Part shown: piece after piece, positions 27,129-34,571 of the stretch
Numbering within the stretch: position 1 is the first letter of the stretch
Layout: every line of letters begins with the position of its first letter
Source: an uncultured Paracoccaceae bacterium
GTDB lineage: Bacteria > Pseudomonadota > Alphaproteobacteria > Rhodobacterales > Rhodobacteraceae
Direction: 5' to 3'
Length of the DNA stretch: 64,000 nt
Assembly: GCA_947503965.1 (NCBI GenBank)
Contig: CANNFU010000001.1
Span: forward strand, 1 to 64,000
The notes under the pieces: model-generated
What the model was told of the DNA's origin: nothing
Databases searched by the model: none
What the model saw: only the letters and a program-made list of their open reading frames with translations
Made by a program: the position numbers and the translations under genes

Positions 27129-27610
27129 TCACCCTGCATCCTTTGGCACGCAGCGACGCAGGCAAGGTCGCACATTTGGTCTTGCCTGAGACGCAGACCA
27201 GTTTTGTCGGCACCGTAGACGAAATGGCCAATGACCCAGACCCGCAGATCCGACTGCATTTCGCAGCACATCAGGATCAAGTCATCGGGTTTTTCAAAAC
27301 TGACCTGGACCTCAGTCGCAGGATCAAAGAGCTCGCGCCGAATACACTTGGCCTACGCGGTTTGTTGATCGGGGGGCAGTATCAGGGGCGGGGGTTTGGC
27401 ACGGCGCTTTTGGCCGCTTTGCCGCACTATCTACGCCGTACGCATCCGGAGGCGTCGGCCATCTGGCTGTCGGTTGACGCTGGAAATAAGCACGCAATCC
27501 GTTGCTATGAAAAGGCAGGCTGGGTCAAAGCAGGCCGCCCACGGGCGGGCCGCTGTGGCCCTGAACATGTGATGCGCCTTCAGTTAGACACGACAGTTGA
27601 TCAGGTATGA
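27125..27610 (+). CDS. GNAT family acetyltransferase, GTG start coupled to the pepF remnant
   Basis: 161 residues. The acetyl-CoA loop is GLLIGGQYQGRGFGTALL, followed by the usual SVDAGNKHAIRCYEKAGWVK at the C-terminus. Substrate unknown. The start is a GTG overlapping the pepF stop (GTGA), as expected if translation was once coupled to full-length pepF. With pepF truncated, expression may now be reduced or depend on a new promoter. A perfect 8-bp hairpin follows the stop. Confidence 0.82.
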   Translation: MITLHPLARSDAGKVAHLVLPETQTSFVGTVDEMANDPDPQIRLHFAAHQDQVIGFFKTDLDLSRRIKELAPNTLGLRGLLIGGQYQGRGFGTALLAALPHYLRRTHPEASAIWLSVDAGNKHAIRCYEKAGWVKAGRPRAGRCGPEHVMRLQLDTTVDQV

Positions 27611-27614
27611 GTCC

Positions 27615-27635
27615 GCCCCGGACCTGATCCGGGGC
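27615..27635. repeat. Palindromic repeat element / terminator after the GNAT gene
   Basis: Perfect 8-bp arms GCCCCGGA/TCCGGGGC around loop CCTGA. Same core as the element inside ftsY (136-154). It begins 4 bases after the GNAT stop and may act as transcription terminator. Confidence 0.65.
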
Positions 27636-27681
27636 CTCTACCAAAACTGCGGATCCTCATGTCCGGAATAGCTCAAGCCCG

Positions 27682-27969
27682 CTAATCCAGCTCAGTCCAC
27701 GGCCAAGGCTTTACCTCACTCGCCGCCGTCTGATAGCGGGCAGCCTTGGCCATCCAGACACCCATTGTCGTGCCGATTTCGGCAAGCTGTTCATTCGGCT
27801 GGCGCTGATTGAACAGCATGATCAGGAACTGCGCGACTGTCAGCAGGCCCAACAGACTGCTTGCCATGCTCATCAGCACGGCGATGATCACCATGTTCAG
27901 CAGGCGCAGCCAGATGCTTTCAAGGTCTTCATTTACCTCGGGTTCGGCAGTCTCGTGATCCTTGGCCAT
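27682..27969 (-). CDS. DUF4389 membrane protein
   Basis: 95 residues: an acidic N-terminus, one long or two short hydrophobic segments (about 24-55) and a short cytoplasmic tail. Matches the DUF4389 family of unknown function. AGGAGGGG precedes tandem ATGs; the second (27969) has the better spacing. It begins 9 bases after the end of the upstream oxidoreductase gene, so the two are an operon. Confidence 0.72.
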   Translation of the reverse strand: MAKDHETAEPEVNEDLESIWLRLLNMVIIAVLMSMASSLLGLLTVAQFLIMLFNQRQPNEQLAEIGTTMGVWMAKAARYQTAASEVKPWPWTELD

Positions 27970-27978
27970 CATCCCCTC

Positions 27979-28953
27979 CTAGTTGGGCGCCCCACCGGCG
28001 GCGAACACCATGTCCATCATGTGCTGCGTGCCGCGCGAAAATTCAAGCGGGCATGGGTAATCTGCGCCAGTTTGCACCGAATTACAGAAGTTTTCCACCT
28101 GCAAAACATAGTGATTAACCGCAGGCCAGCGTTCCGATGTCGTGACCAGCCCGTCAGTTTCAAGCGTCAGTTCAGCTACATCAAAGACATTGGCGTTGAA
28201 CGGACAGGTCAGCCGCAGCACGCCCTTTTCACCATGAAACGTGATCTGCTGATGCGGAAACATCCGCATCGACACGGTCGCGGAATAGCTGAAATCAGGG
28301 AAATCAGCGGCCACCTGAGCAAACACATCCACACCGTTTTCAAAACGCAGCTTGGCATAAGGGATGGCGTCCGGCTCCTGCCCGGTCACGAACCGGACGG
28401 AACCGAAGGTATAAACACCAATATCGCGAAGGCCGCCGCCGCCTGCCTCGGGACGGTTGCGGATGTTGGTGGCGTCGTCATTGAAGAAACTGAATGTTGC
28501 GTCCACATGCACCAGCCGGCCAATCGCGCCGCCCTGCACCAGTTCGCGCGCGCGGATAAATTGCGGATGATGGACGATCATGAACGCCTCCGCCGCCAGT
28601 TTCCCCGCCGCGTCGTGTGCCGCAATCAGCCGGTCAAATTCTGCCGCATGAAGGGCAATCGGCTTTTCGCACAAGACATGCTTGCCAGCCTGCAACGCTT
28701 TCAGCGTCCATTCCACATGCAGATGGTTCGGCAATGGTACGTAAACCGCATCAATTGTCGGGTCCGCCAGCAGCGCGTCGTAGCGATCAAACACCTGCAG
28801 CCCCGGCGCAAACGCCTGAAACCCGGTCGCCTTGGCGGGGGTTGACGTGGCAAGGGCCACCAGTTCCGCACCTTTCGCGGCGTGAATGGCGGGGCCCATA
28901 TGCTTTTCGGCAAAATTCGCAGCACCGATCACGCCCCAACGCAGTGGTTTCAT
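27979..28953 (-). CDS. Gfo/Idh/MocA family oxidoreductase
   Basis: 324 residues. The N-terminal Rossmann fold (GVIGAANFAEKHMGPAI) binds NAD(P), and CEKPIAL is the family EKP motif with the active-site lysine. The C-terminal alpha/beta domain carries GGGGLRDIGVYTFGSVRF. It probably oxidises a sugar or polyol; the substrate cannot be told. The ATG at 28953 has AAAGGAATTGAAC upstream. A strong terminator separates it from rpoH upstream. Confidence 0.88.
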   Translation of the reverse strand: MKPLRWGVIGAANFAEKHMGPAIHAAKGAELVALATSTPAKATGFQAFAPGLQVFDRYDALLADPTIDAVYVPLPNHLHVEWTLKALQAGKHVLCEKPIALHAAEFDRLIAAHDAAGKLAAEAFMIVHHPQFIRARELVQGGAIGRLVHVDATFSFFNDDATNIRNRPEAGGGGLRDIGVYTFGSVRFVTGQEPDAIPYAKLRFENGVDVFAQVAADFPDFSYSATVSMRMFPHQQITFHGEKGVLRLTCPFNANVFDVAELTLETDGLVTTSERWPAVNHYVLQVENFCNSVQTGADYPCPLEFSRGTQHMMDMVFAAGGAPN

Positions 28954-29025
28954 GTTCAATTCCTTTTCCGGGCCGATGTTAGCGTCCGCATCCGGCAGAG
29001 GGAACGCATCGACACTGCCCCAGGC

Positions 29026-29060
29026 AAAAAAAATCCCCGCCAGAGAAGCTCTGACGGGGA
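29026..29060 (-). terminator. Rho-independent terminator of rpoH
   Basis: On the minus strand an 11-bp stem CCCCGTCAGAG/CTCTGGCGGGG (one G-T pair) with a 3-base loop is followed by a run of eight T residues, 26 bases after the rpoH stop. Confidence 0.92.
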
Positions 29061-29085
29061 CAATGTTCTTTGCGCTTGGGGAAAG

Positions 29086-29982
29086 TCAGGCCGTGGCCAG
29101 CATCCCCTTTTGCTTTGCAAGCTCCTGCATCTTCTTTTGCAGTTTCTCAAAAGCCCGCACTTCGATCTGCCGAATACGTTCGCGGCTGACGTCATATTGA
29201 CCGCTCAGATCCTCTAAGGTCACCGTTTCCTCGGACAGGCGACGCTGTACCAGAATGTCCTTTTCGCGGTCGTTCAGGACGTCCATCGCCTCTGTCAAAA
29301 GCTCACGACGTGCGTCCAGCTCGTCATGTTCTTCATAATGCTCGGCGGTGTTGGCACTTTCGTCTTCAAGCCAGTCCTGCCACTGCATCGACCCTTCACC
29401 ATCGGACCCAACCTGGGCATTCAGTGACGCGTCACCGCCCGACAGACGCCGGTTCATGGAGATCACTTCATCCTCGGTCACGCCCAGATCGGTTGCGATC
29501 CGTTTGACGTTTTCAGGACGCAGATCACCGTCTTCAAGTGCACCGATCCGGTTCTTGGCCTTGCGCAGGTTGAAGAACAGTTTCTTCTGCGCAGAGGTCG
29601 TGCCCAGCTTCACCAGCGACCATGACCGCAGGATATATTCCTGGATCGAGGCGCGGATCCACCACATGGCGTAGGTCGCCAGACGGAACCCCTTTTCAGG
29701 GTCAAAACGTTTCACGGCCTGCATCAGGCCCACATTCGCCTCTGAAATCACCTCGGCCTGTGGCAGACCATAGCCGCGATAGCCCATGGCGATCTTGGCG
29801 GCCAGACGCAGGTGCGATGTGACCATCTTATGCGCCGCCTCAGTGTCCTCGTGGTCCACCCAGCGCTTGGCCAGCATGTATTCTTCCTCAGGCTCCAGCA
29901 TTGGGAATTTGCGGATTTCCTGCATGTAACGGTTCAGACCACCCTCGGGGGTAGGTGCTGGTAAATTCTTATAGTTACTCAC
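29086..29982 (-). CDS. rpoH: Heat-shock sigma factor RpoH
   Basis: 298 residues. Sigma regions: 1.2 (RYMQEIRKFPML), 2 (EVISEANVGLMQAVKRFDPEKGFRLATYAMWWIRASI), the RpoH box QKKLFFNLRKAK, and region 4 ([31 protein letters not shown]). The start is GTG with AGGAGGG 9 bases upstream. A candidate sigma-32-type promoter lies 30-65 bases upstream, which suggests auto-activation. Separate transcription unit with its own terminator. Confidence 0.95.
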   Translation of the reverse strand: MSNYKNLPAPTPEGGLNRYMQEIRKFPMLEPEEEYMLAKRWVDHEDTEAAHKMVTSHLRLAAKIAMGYRGYGLPQAEVISEANVGLMQAVKRFDPEKGFRLATYAMWWIRASIQEYILRSWSLVKLGTTSAQKKLFFNLRKAKNRIGALEDGDLRPENVKRIATDLGVTEDEVISMNRRLSGGDASLNAQVGSDGEGSMQWQDWLEDESANTAEHYEEHDELDARRELLTEAMDVLNDREKDILVQRRLSEETVTLEDLSGQYDVSRERIRQIEVRAFEKLQKKMQELAKQKGMLATA

Positions 29983-30018
29983 TGTTATTGCCCTCCTATG
30001 TTTAAAGGCTTAACATGG

Positions 30019-30047
30019 ATATGGCAGCGCTCGCATCGGCTTTCAAG
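30019..30047 (-). promoter_or_regulatory. Candidate RpoH-type promoter of rpoH
   Basis: CTTGAAA (30047-30041), a 16-base spacer, then CCATAT (30024-30019), close to the heat-shock consensus CTTGAAA / CCATnT. The predicted start is about 30 bases upstream of the GTG start codon. Confidence 0.5.
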
Positions 30048-30143
30048 AGATGGCTATGCGAATTCTGTAAACTAAATATGAACTATTCGGTTTAGTTTGG
30101 CGAGACGCTTTTACGTGCACTCACGCACATGGGATGAAATATT

Positions 30144-31172
30144 TCAGCCCTTTTCCCCAATTGCGCGCAATAATTCGCGCATATCGGCGGGGATCTCCGC
30201 CTCAAAAGCCAGTGTTTCACCCGAAACCGGGTGTTGAAAGCCCAAGGTGGCCGCATGCAACGCCTGCCGGGGAAATGCAGCGACTGCCGCTGTACCCCCT
30301 TCACTAATTGCCTTAGGCGATAGTTTCCGTCGCCAACCATAAACCGGATCCCCAATCAGAGCATGGCCGCAATGGGCCATATGCACCCGGATCTGATGGG
30401 TGCGCCCTGTTTCCAGCCAACACTCGATCAGTGCTGCACAGGGCGGCGTGCCGAACGGTTCCACAACCCGCGCACGCGTCACCGCATGACGACCTGACGT
30501 GAACGACACCGCCTGCCGCTGCCGATCTGTCTTGTGCCGGCCTAGCATGGTTTGCACCTTGAGGATATTACCAGCCTCGAATGATGTTCCCTTGATCCCC
30601 CGCAAGCGGGGATCGTTTGGGGCAGGCACACCATAACACACCGCCAGATAGCGACGTTTGACCGTATGGGCCGCGAATTGTTCCGCCAGATGATGATGCG
30701 CCCGGTCAGTTTTGGCCGCGACGAGCAGCCCGGTCGTTTCCTTGTCAATACGGTGCACGATGCCGGGGCGCTTCATCCCGCCCACCCCTGACAACGTATC
30801 GCCGCAGTGATGGATCAGCGCGTTCACCAGCGTGCCACCCGGCGTGCCGGGGGCCGGATGCACGACCATGCCCGCAGGTTTGTTGACGACAATCAGGTCA
30901 TCATCCTCAAACACCACATGAAGCGGGATGTCCTCGGCACCGATATGGCTTTCTTCGGCAACCGCAACGGTAACAGCAACCGTCGCCCCTTCGGCAATGC
31001 GAAAACGCGGGTCGATAATGACCTGACCATCGACGCTGACAGCCCCATCCACGATCAGCCTTGCCAAACGGGACCGACTGAGTGCGGCGTCGTCGGGCAC
31101 ATCACGCCCTAATGCCTTATCAAGGCGCGGAGGCGGGTTTGGACCGATTTGAAAGGTGACAGTGGTTATCAA
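30144..31172 (-). CDS. rluD: RluD/RluA-type 23S rRNA pseudouridine synthase
   Basis: 342 residues: an N-terminal S4 RNA-binding domain (PPRLDKALGRDVP ... RLIVDGAVSVDG) and the RluA-type catalytic domain with HRIDKETTGLLV, whose Asp is the nucleophile. Probably modifies helix 69 of 23S rRNA. The best start is a TTG at 31172 giving MITTVTFQIG, with GGAG about 10 bases upstream. A longer frame to 31235 would extend beyond the family N-terminus. The transcript may begin near the tRNA-His region. Confidence 0.88.
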   Translation of the reverse strand: MITTVTFQIGPNPPPRLDKALGRDVPDDAALSRSRLARLIVDGAVSVDGQVIIDPRFRIAEGATVAVTVAVAEESHIGAEDIPLHVVFEDDDLIVVNKPAGMVVHPAPGTPGGTLVNALIHHCGDTLSGVGGMKRPGIVHRIDKETTGLLVAAKTDRAHHHLAEQFAAHTVKRRYLAVCYGVPAPNDPRLRGIKGTSFEAGNILKVQTMLGRHKTDRQRQAVSFTSGRHAVTRARVVEPFGTPPCAALIECWLETGRTHQIRVHMAHCGHALIGDPVYGWRRKLSPKAISEGGTAAVAAFPRQALHAATLGFQHPVSGETLAFEAEIPADMRELLRAIGEKG

Positions 31173-31238
31173 CTGTATTGCACTCCAATTGCCACCGGGT
31201 GTGGCCGCAATTGACTGCGTCAATCGCTTACCCACACT

Positions 31239-31264
31239 CTTTCAAAATTCTGGAATTTTGAAAG
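31239..31264. terminator. Perfect 12-bp palindrome directly after tRNA-His
   Basis: CTTTCAAAATTC, a 2-base spacer, then GAATTTTGAAAG. It starts at the base after the CCA end of tRNA-His on the minus strand, so it is a likely terminator or processing signal. The same core palindrome occurs at 52947-52966, one base after soxG. Confidence 0.7.
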
Positions 31265-31341
31265 TGGTACCACCTCCTGGTCTCGAACCAGGGACCTCTT
31301 GATCCACAATCAAGCGCTCTAACCAACTGAGCTAAGGCGGC
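31265..31341 (-). tRNA. tRNA-His (GTG)
   Basis: 77 nt including an encoded CCA. Acceptor GCCGCCT pairs with AGGTGGT. D arm TTAGCTCAGTTGGTTAGAGC, anticodon stem CTTGA/TCAAG with loop TTGTGGA (anticodon GTG), T arm CCTGGTTCGAGACCAGG. The base before G1 cannot act as G-1 opposite the discriminator, and position 73 is A: the alphaproteobacterial tRNA-His type, recognised by a matching HisRS. Confidence 0.97.
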
Positions 31342-31351
31342 ACTGCCGGTG

Positions 31352-31380
31352 GATTTAGCCCCAAGGCGCTTTGATTGCAA
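31352..31380 (-). promoter_or_regulatory. Candidate sigma-70 promoter of tRNA-His
   Basis: TTGCAA (31380-31375), a 17-base spacer and TAAATC (31357-31352), placing the start a few bases before the mature tRNA. Reasonable spacing, moderate -10 match. Confidence 0.4.
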
Positions 31381-31385
31381 GACCT

Positions 31386-31865
31386 TCAAAAGGTAATCGA
31401 CCAGGTCTCTTCCACCAGATCGACGCCAAAGGAATGGACCGGTTTCGCATCAGTCCGGGTAAAGCCATTGCGTTTGTAAATCCGGCCCGCGGCTACGTGG
31501 CTTTCATGGGTCCAAAGCGTCAGTCCGGCATAGCCAGCAGCGCGGGCGAAGCCCAAACAGGTATCCAGCAATGCCTGCGCGGCACCTGTACCGCGGGCCT
31601 TCGGCACCAGATAGAACAGGCGCAGCTTGGCCGTCTTATCCGTCAGGCGCACGCAAAAGATTGACCCCAGCCGCTCATCCCCGGCACATGCGATCCAGCC
31701 CGCCTCGCGCGCTGGATCATGACCAGACAGAAAATCCGCGATGATTTCAGCGACAAGCGGACCAAAGGTGTCATCAAACCCTTCGACCCGCGCATAATGA
31801 TCGGCATGCTGGGCCACCAGCCATGCGGCATCATCGGCGGCAATGGGGCGCAGTATAAAATCCAT
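31386..31865 (-). CDS. GNAT family acetyltransferase
   Basis: 159 residues. The acetyl-CoA-binding strand and loop are in KLRLFYLVPKARGTGAAQALLD, followed by TLWTHESHVAAGRIYKRNGFTRT. It resembles the MarR-linked/AAC-type GNATs. Substrate unknown. Next upstream on this strand is mmcB, and the small gene at 31946 is divergent. Ends 44 bases before the tRNA-His start. Confidence 0.82.
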   Translation of the reverse strand: MDFILRPIAADDAAWLVAQHADHYARVEGFDDTFGPLVAEIIADFLSGHDPAREAGWIACAGDERLGSIFCVRLTDKTAKLRLFYLVPKARGTGAAQALLDTCLGFARAAGYAGLTLWTHESHVAAGRIYKRNGFTRTDAKPVHSFGVDLVEETWSITF

Positions 31866-31945
31866 GCCGAAACCCTGCCTGCCCCGGCCTTGCCATTCAA
31901 GCGATTTGCGCTGTAGGACAGGATCAGCAGCGCAAGGGGATGATC

Positions 31946-32137
31946 ATGGGGATCAACAGCGAAAGCGACATCGAAGCCAACCTGCAGATCGGACCAACCG
32001 ATATCGGGATGGTGCGAATCTTTATCGAAGCGAATGGTGTTGAAATTCCCATGGATTTCGATCCTGAAGAAGCAGACGAGATCGCAGACGAAATCAAGGC
32101 CGCCGCCATGGCCGCGCGGGCGGTCAAAAAGGGATAA
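31946..32137 (+). CDS. Small acidic protein (DUF6324-like)
   Basis: 63 residues beginning MGINSESDIEANLQIGP, acidic in the middle (DFDPEEADEIADEIK) with a basic C-terminus. I take it as a DUF6324-type small cytosolic protein of Rhodobacterales; function unknown. AAGGGG sits upstream of ATGs at 31940 and 31946, and the second has the better spacing. Its 3' end overlaps the convergent mmcB by 14 bases. Confidence 0.65.
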   Translation: MGINSESDIEANLQIGPTDIGMVRIFIEANGVEIPMDFDPEEADEIADEIKAAAMAARAVKKG

Positions 32138-32582
32138 CACATCCCGGATCACGCGCCGCCTGTGCCCGGATCGCCGCATGCCGGGCGAATTTCTGCACCA
32201 TCACTTTGCGGCGCGCTGGTGCCAGCCTCGCCTCGGGGCCCATCCGGACAATCTCGGCATCATAGGCATCGGCAATGATCAGGCCGGTATCGTCGGGCAG
32301 CAATTCAGTGGGAAAGTCACTGTCGACGGCCCAAAAGAATCGGTCGCACCATTCAAGATAACCCTGCCATTTTTGGTCGGCCTGAAAATCCGCACGGCTG
32401 GATTTACATTCGATGATCCAGATCTCACCCTTGGGACCCAGCGCCATAACATCCACACGCAACCCCGAACTGGGCACCAGTTCCGCAACGCTGACAAAGT
32501 CATGACCGCGCATCGCCCGACAGACGCCCCGGGCCAAAAGCTGGCCGGGCGCAAGAGATTGTGTGGTCATATCGTCAGGCAT
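32124..32582 (-). CDS. mmcB: MmcB family DNA repair protein
   Basis: 152 residues with the MmcB/DUF1058 nuclease-like core: LRVDVMALGPKGEIWIIECKSSRADFQADQKWQGYLEWCDRFFWAV, a PD-(D/E)xK-like arrangement (D ... E-x-K). In Caulobacter, MmcB belongs to the LexA-controlled SOS response. Here a perfect LexA box lies 12 bases upstream of the start (32594-32608), so SOS induction is very likely. The start is the ATG at 32582 or the one at 32570. Confidence 0.88.
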   Translation of the reverse strand: MPDDMTTQSLAPGQLLARGVCRAMRGHDFVSVAELVPSSGLRVDVMALGPKGEIWIIECKSSRADFQADQKWQGYLEWCDRFFWAVDSDFPTELLPDDTGLIIADAYDAEIVRMGPEARLAPARRKVMVQKFARHAAIRAQAARDPGCVIPF

Positions 32583-32593
32583 GCCGCAAGCAT

Positions 32594-32608
32594 GAACAAT
32601 ACGTGAAC
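32594..32608. promoter_or_regulatory. LexA box (GAAC-N7-GAAC)
   Basis: Exact match to the alphaproteobacterial LexA operator, as GAAC, seven bases, GAAC, immediately upstream of mmcB. It should overlap the mmcB promoter and repress it until DNA damage. Confidence 0.85.
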
Positions 32609-32914
32609 AAAATGCAAGATCGTTAACGGCGCGCTGACCGATTGGCCGAGTCGCACCACCAAATGCGGTGGGGTGCGCCCCAAAAATCCGTCTTTCGGCG
32701 CAAAATCTGCCTGTTCATCTTCTGATGGCAAAATTTACCCATGTTTTCAAAGACCAAGCAAAAACGGCGCCAAATCCGTTCATCGAAAGCGTTCATCTTT
32801 GTGACGCGATTGGGGCGGTTGACGCCAGGTCACACGGGCGAAAACCACGCCTTCGTCACGATTTCGGCTGTTTTCACGAACATAAAGGGATCAACAGAGT
32901 TGAGGAGTAACCCC

Positions 32915-33061
32915 ATGTCATTGTTCGCCGGTATCACCTTTTACGAAGTTTGCATGGCGCTCCTGATGGTTGGTACGGCGGAACGTCTTCTTCTGGCTTA
33001 CGCTCCGGTTGAAATGGTGGGCCGCAACGGTTGGCTGATCAAAGGCGATATCGAAGAATAA
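32915..33061 (+). CDS. 48-residue conserved-looking small protein
   Basis: 48 residues beginning MSLFAGITFYEVCMALLMVG, ending IKGDIEE. The middle is moderately hydrophobic (about 3-28) and could associate with membrane. GAGGAG lies 8 bases before the ATG. A GC-rich hairpin (GCCCGCC ... GGCGGGC) about 25 bases downstream may terminate it. No family is recognised. The longer in-frame reading from 32741 lacks such a Shine-Dalgarno. Confidence 0.6.
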   Translation: MSLFAGITFYEVCMALLMVGTAERLLLAYAPVEMVGRNGWLIKGDIEE

Positions 33062-33084
33062 CGTCATTTCCCACTTGTCCAATT

Positions 33085-33117
33085 GCCCGCCACCCCCTAC
33101 CTGTCAGGCGGCGGGCT
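33085..33117 (+). terminator. Possible terminator of the 48-residue gene
   Basis: GCCCGCC pairs with GGCGGGC across a long loop, followed by a T/C-rich stretch. Moderate evidence. Confidence 0.4.
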
Positions 33118-33216
33118 TCTGCTCTTCTCGTTATTGATGGGGTTACATTCCAGTGGCCTTAAGCAAATCCGAGGGAGCTGGCTCTGTCTGAGCCTTGGTT
33201 CAGTTATCTGGCGCCC

Positions 33217-33232
33217 ACCTGTACATACAGGT
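33217..33232. other. Perfect 16-base inverted repeat
   Basis: ACCTGTA, CA, TACAGGT. It lies 48 bases beyond the stop of the minus-strand small gene at 33280. It could be a protein-binding site or part of a terminator; no T-run. Confidence 0.4.
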
Positions 33233-33279
33233 CCTCGGGAATAAATCCCTTACGGTTGCTGCGGTTCCCGCCACTTCTG

Positions 33280-33456
33280 TCAGCGCATCAATCGGTCCTT
33301 GCGATCTTTGGTCATTTGATCCATCGGCGCAAACATTCGTTCCCTGCGTTCCCGGTCAGCCATCGTCTGCAACGCAATGCGCGCGTCCAAATCCGCGGCC
33401 TTTTTACAAAGCTCTTCAGCATCGATTGGTTCAAAGCGATGTGTGAGTGAGGCCAT
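33280..33456 (-). CDS. Small charged helical protein, 58 residues
   Basis: Reads MASLTHRFEPIDAEELCKKA and ends KDRKDRLMR. The product is highly charged and probably helical, with one Cys and several Met residues. GGGAG lies 6 bases before the ATG, and the codon pattern is sensible. It is convergent with the 32915 gene and divergent from the cyclase gene, with its own upstream region. No family is recognised. Evidence is Shine-Dalgarno, composition and lack of a better reading; not proven. Confidence 0.55.
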   Translation of the reverse strand: MASLTHRFEPIDAEELCKKAADLDARIALQTMADRERRERMFAPMDQMTKDRKDRLMR

Positions 33457-33761
33457 GATATTCTCCCAATCGATGCTGCTGTCCGTCGTGAGCGGTGGTT
33501 AACCCGTGCATGCAACCGGTAGGGTGAACCCACCAGTTTTGTCTGCCTACCAAAGGTTTAGGGACATATACCTTTGGTTTATTGCGGTTTCTTGGCCCTT
33601 TTTTTGTTGATTTTTTGGTGAATGACGGCCAACAGCCGGGCCCGGATTTTGAGCAAAATGTCGCCTGCCCCACGCCGTTTATTCCACTTCGTTTCAAGAA
33701 ACCTTTGCAATTTCAGTCACGCCCGTCACCCTTGCCGCATCAAAAACCTGGAGGTTTAAGA
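33457..33761. other. Divergent intergenic region with inverted repeat
   Basis: 305 bases between the minus-strand small gene and the cyclase gene. It contains a perfect 9-bp inverted repeat ACCAAAGGT/ACCTTTGGT at 33549-33578 with a 12-base spacer, and downstream T-rich tracts (33598-33622). No gene was found. Probably holds both divergent promoters, with the repeat as a candidate operator or a terminator. Confidence 0.5.
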
Positions 33762-34571
33762 ATGTGTGACGTCTGCGTGATCAACGCCGTAAAGGACAAA
33801 ATGCTGTCACGGCGCCAGTTTTTCAAAGGGTCTGCCGCAGCCGGCGCTGGTTTGGCATTGACGGCCACAGCGCCCCCTGCCCTAGCCGCAGGCCATGGCA
33901 ATGTCGCTGACCTGACCCATACCCTGTCACCGGACTTTCCGACCTATTTCGGCGAACCCGGATTTGCGATGGAGCCATTGTCGGCTTTTGCGACCGACGG
34001 CTTCAACAACAACCGGTTGCTGACCGTCGAACATACCGGCACCCATATTGATGCGCCCCTGCACTTTTCCGCGGACGGTGCTGCGGTGGACGAGATCCCT
34101 GTCGACAACCTGATCGCGCCGCTATGTGTCGTCGATATCGCCGCGCGCGCCGCCGATGATCCCGATACCCGTGTCACGCCCGATGATCTGAATGCGTGGA
34201 TTGCCGCCAACGGGGATATCCCCGACAACGCCTGCGTTGCGATGTATTCCGGTTGGGCCGCAAAAGTTGGCACCGACGCGTTCCGCGGATTTGATGGTGA
34301 CGCGCAGCATTATCCAGGCTTTCATATCGAAGCGACGCAGATGTTGCTGGAAACCGGTGCATCATCCATGGCGGTGGATACGCTATCGCTTGATCACGGA
34401 ATTTCTGCTGATTTCGCAACGCATTACGCTTGGCTGCCTGCGGGCCGTTTCGGGATTGAGAACGTGGCCAACCTAGATCAGGTTCCGGCAGTAGGTGCGA
34501 CGATCGTCATCGGTGCACCAAAACACGCGGGCGGCAGCGGTGGCACGGCACGCATCTTTGCGATGATCTAA
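33762..34571 (+). CDS. Tat-exported cyclase family protein (kynurenine formamidase-like fold)
   Basis: 269 residues. A twin-arginine signal is at 16-22 (SRRQFFK) followed by a hydrophobic stretch and ALAAG. The metal motif HTGTHIDAPLHF is at 91-102, defining the cyclase/kynurenine formamidase superfamily. A metal-dependent hydrolase or dehydratase of an unknown substrate, acting in the periplasm. GGAGG lies 8 bases before the ATG. Its stop overlaps the convergent membrane gene by 4 bases. Confidence 0.85.
   Translation: MCDVCVINAVKDKMLSRRQFFKGSAAAGAGLALTATAPPALAAGHGNVADLTHTLSPDFPTYFGEPGFAMEPLSAFATDGFNNNRLLTVEHTGTHIDAPLHFSADGAAVDEIPVDNLIAPLCVVDIAARAADDPDTRVTPDDLNAWIAANGDIPDNACVAMYSGWAAKVGTDAFRGFDGDAQHYPGFHIEATQMLLETGASSMAVDTLSLDHGISADFATHYAWLPAGRFGIENVANLDQVPAVGATIVIGAPKHAGGSGGTARIFAMI

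Noticed and set aside
30598-30618. Hairpin GATCCCC...GGGGATC inside rluD, as another dispersed palindrome
   Set aside because: It lies in a conserved RluD coding segment (DPRLRGIKG) and its core differs from the CCCGGA family, so chance codon use is the simpler reading.
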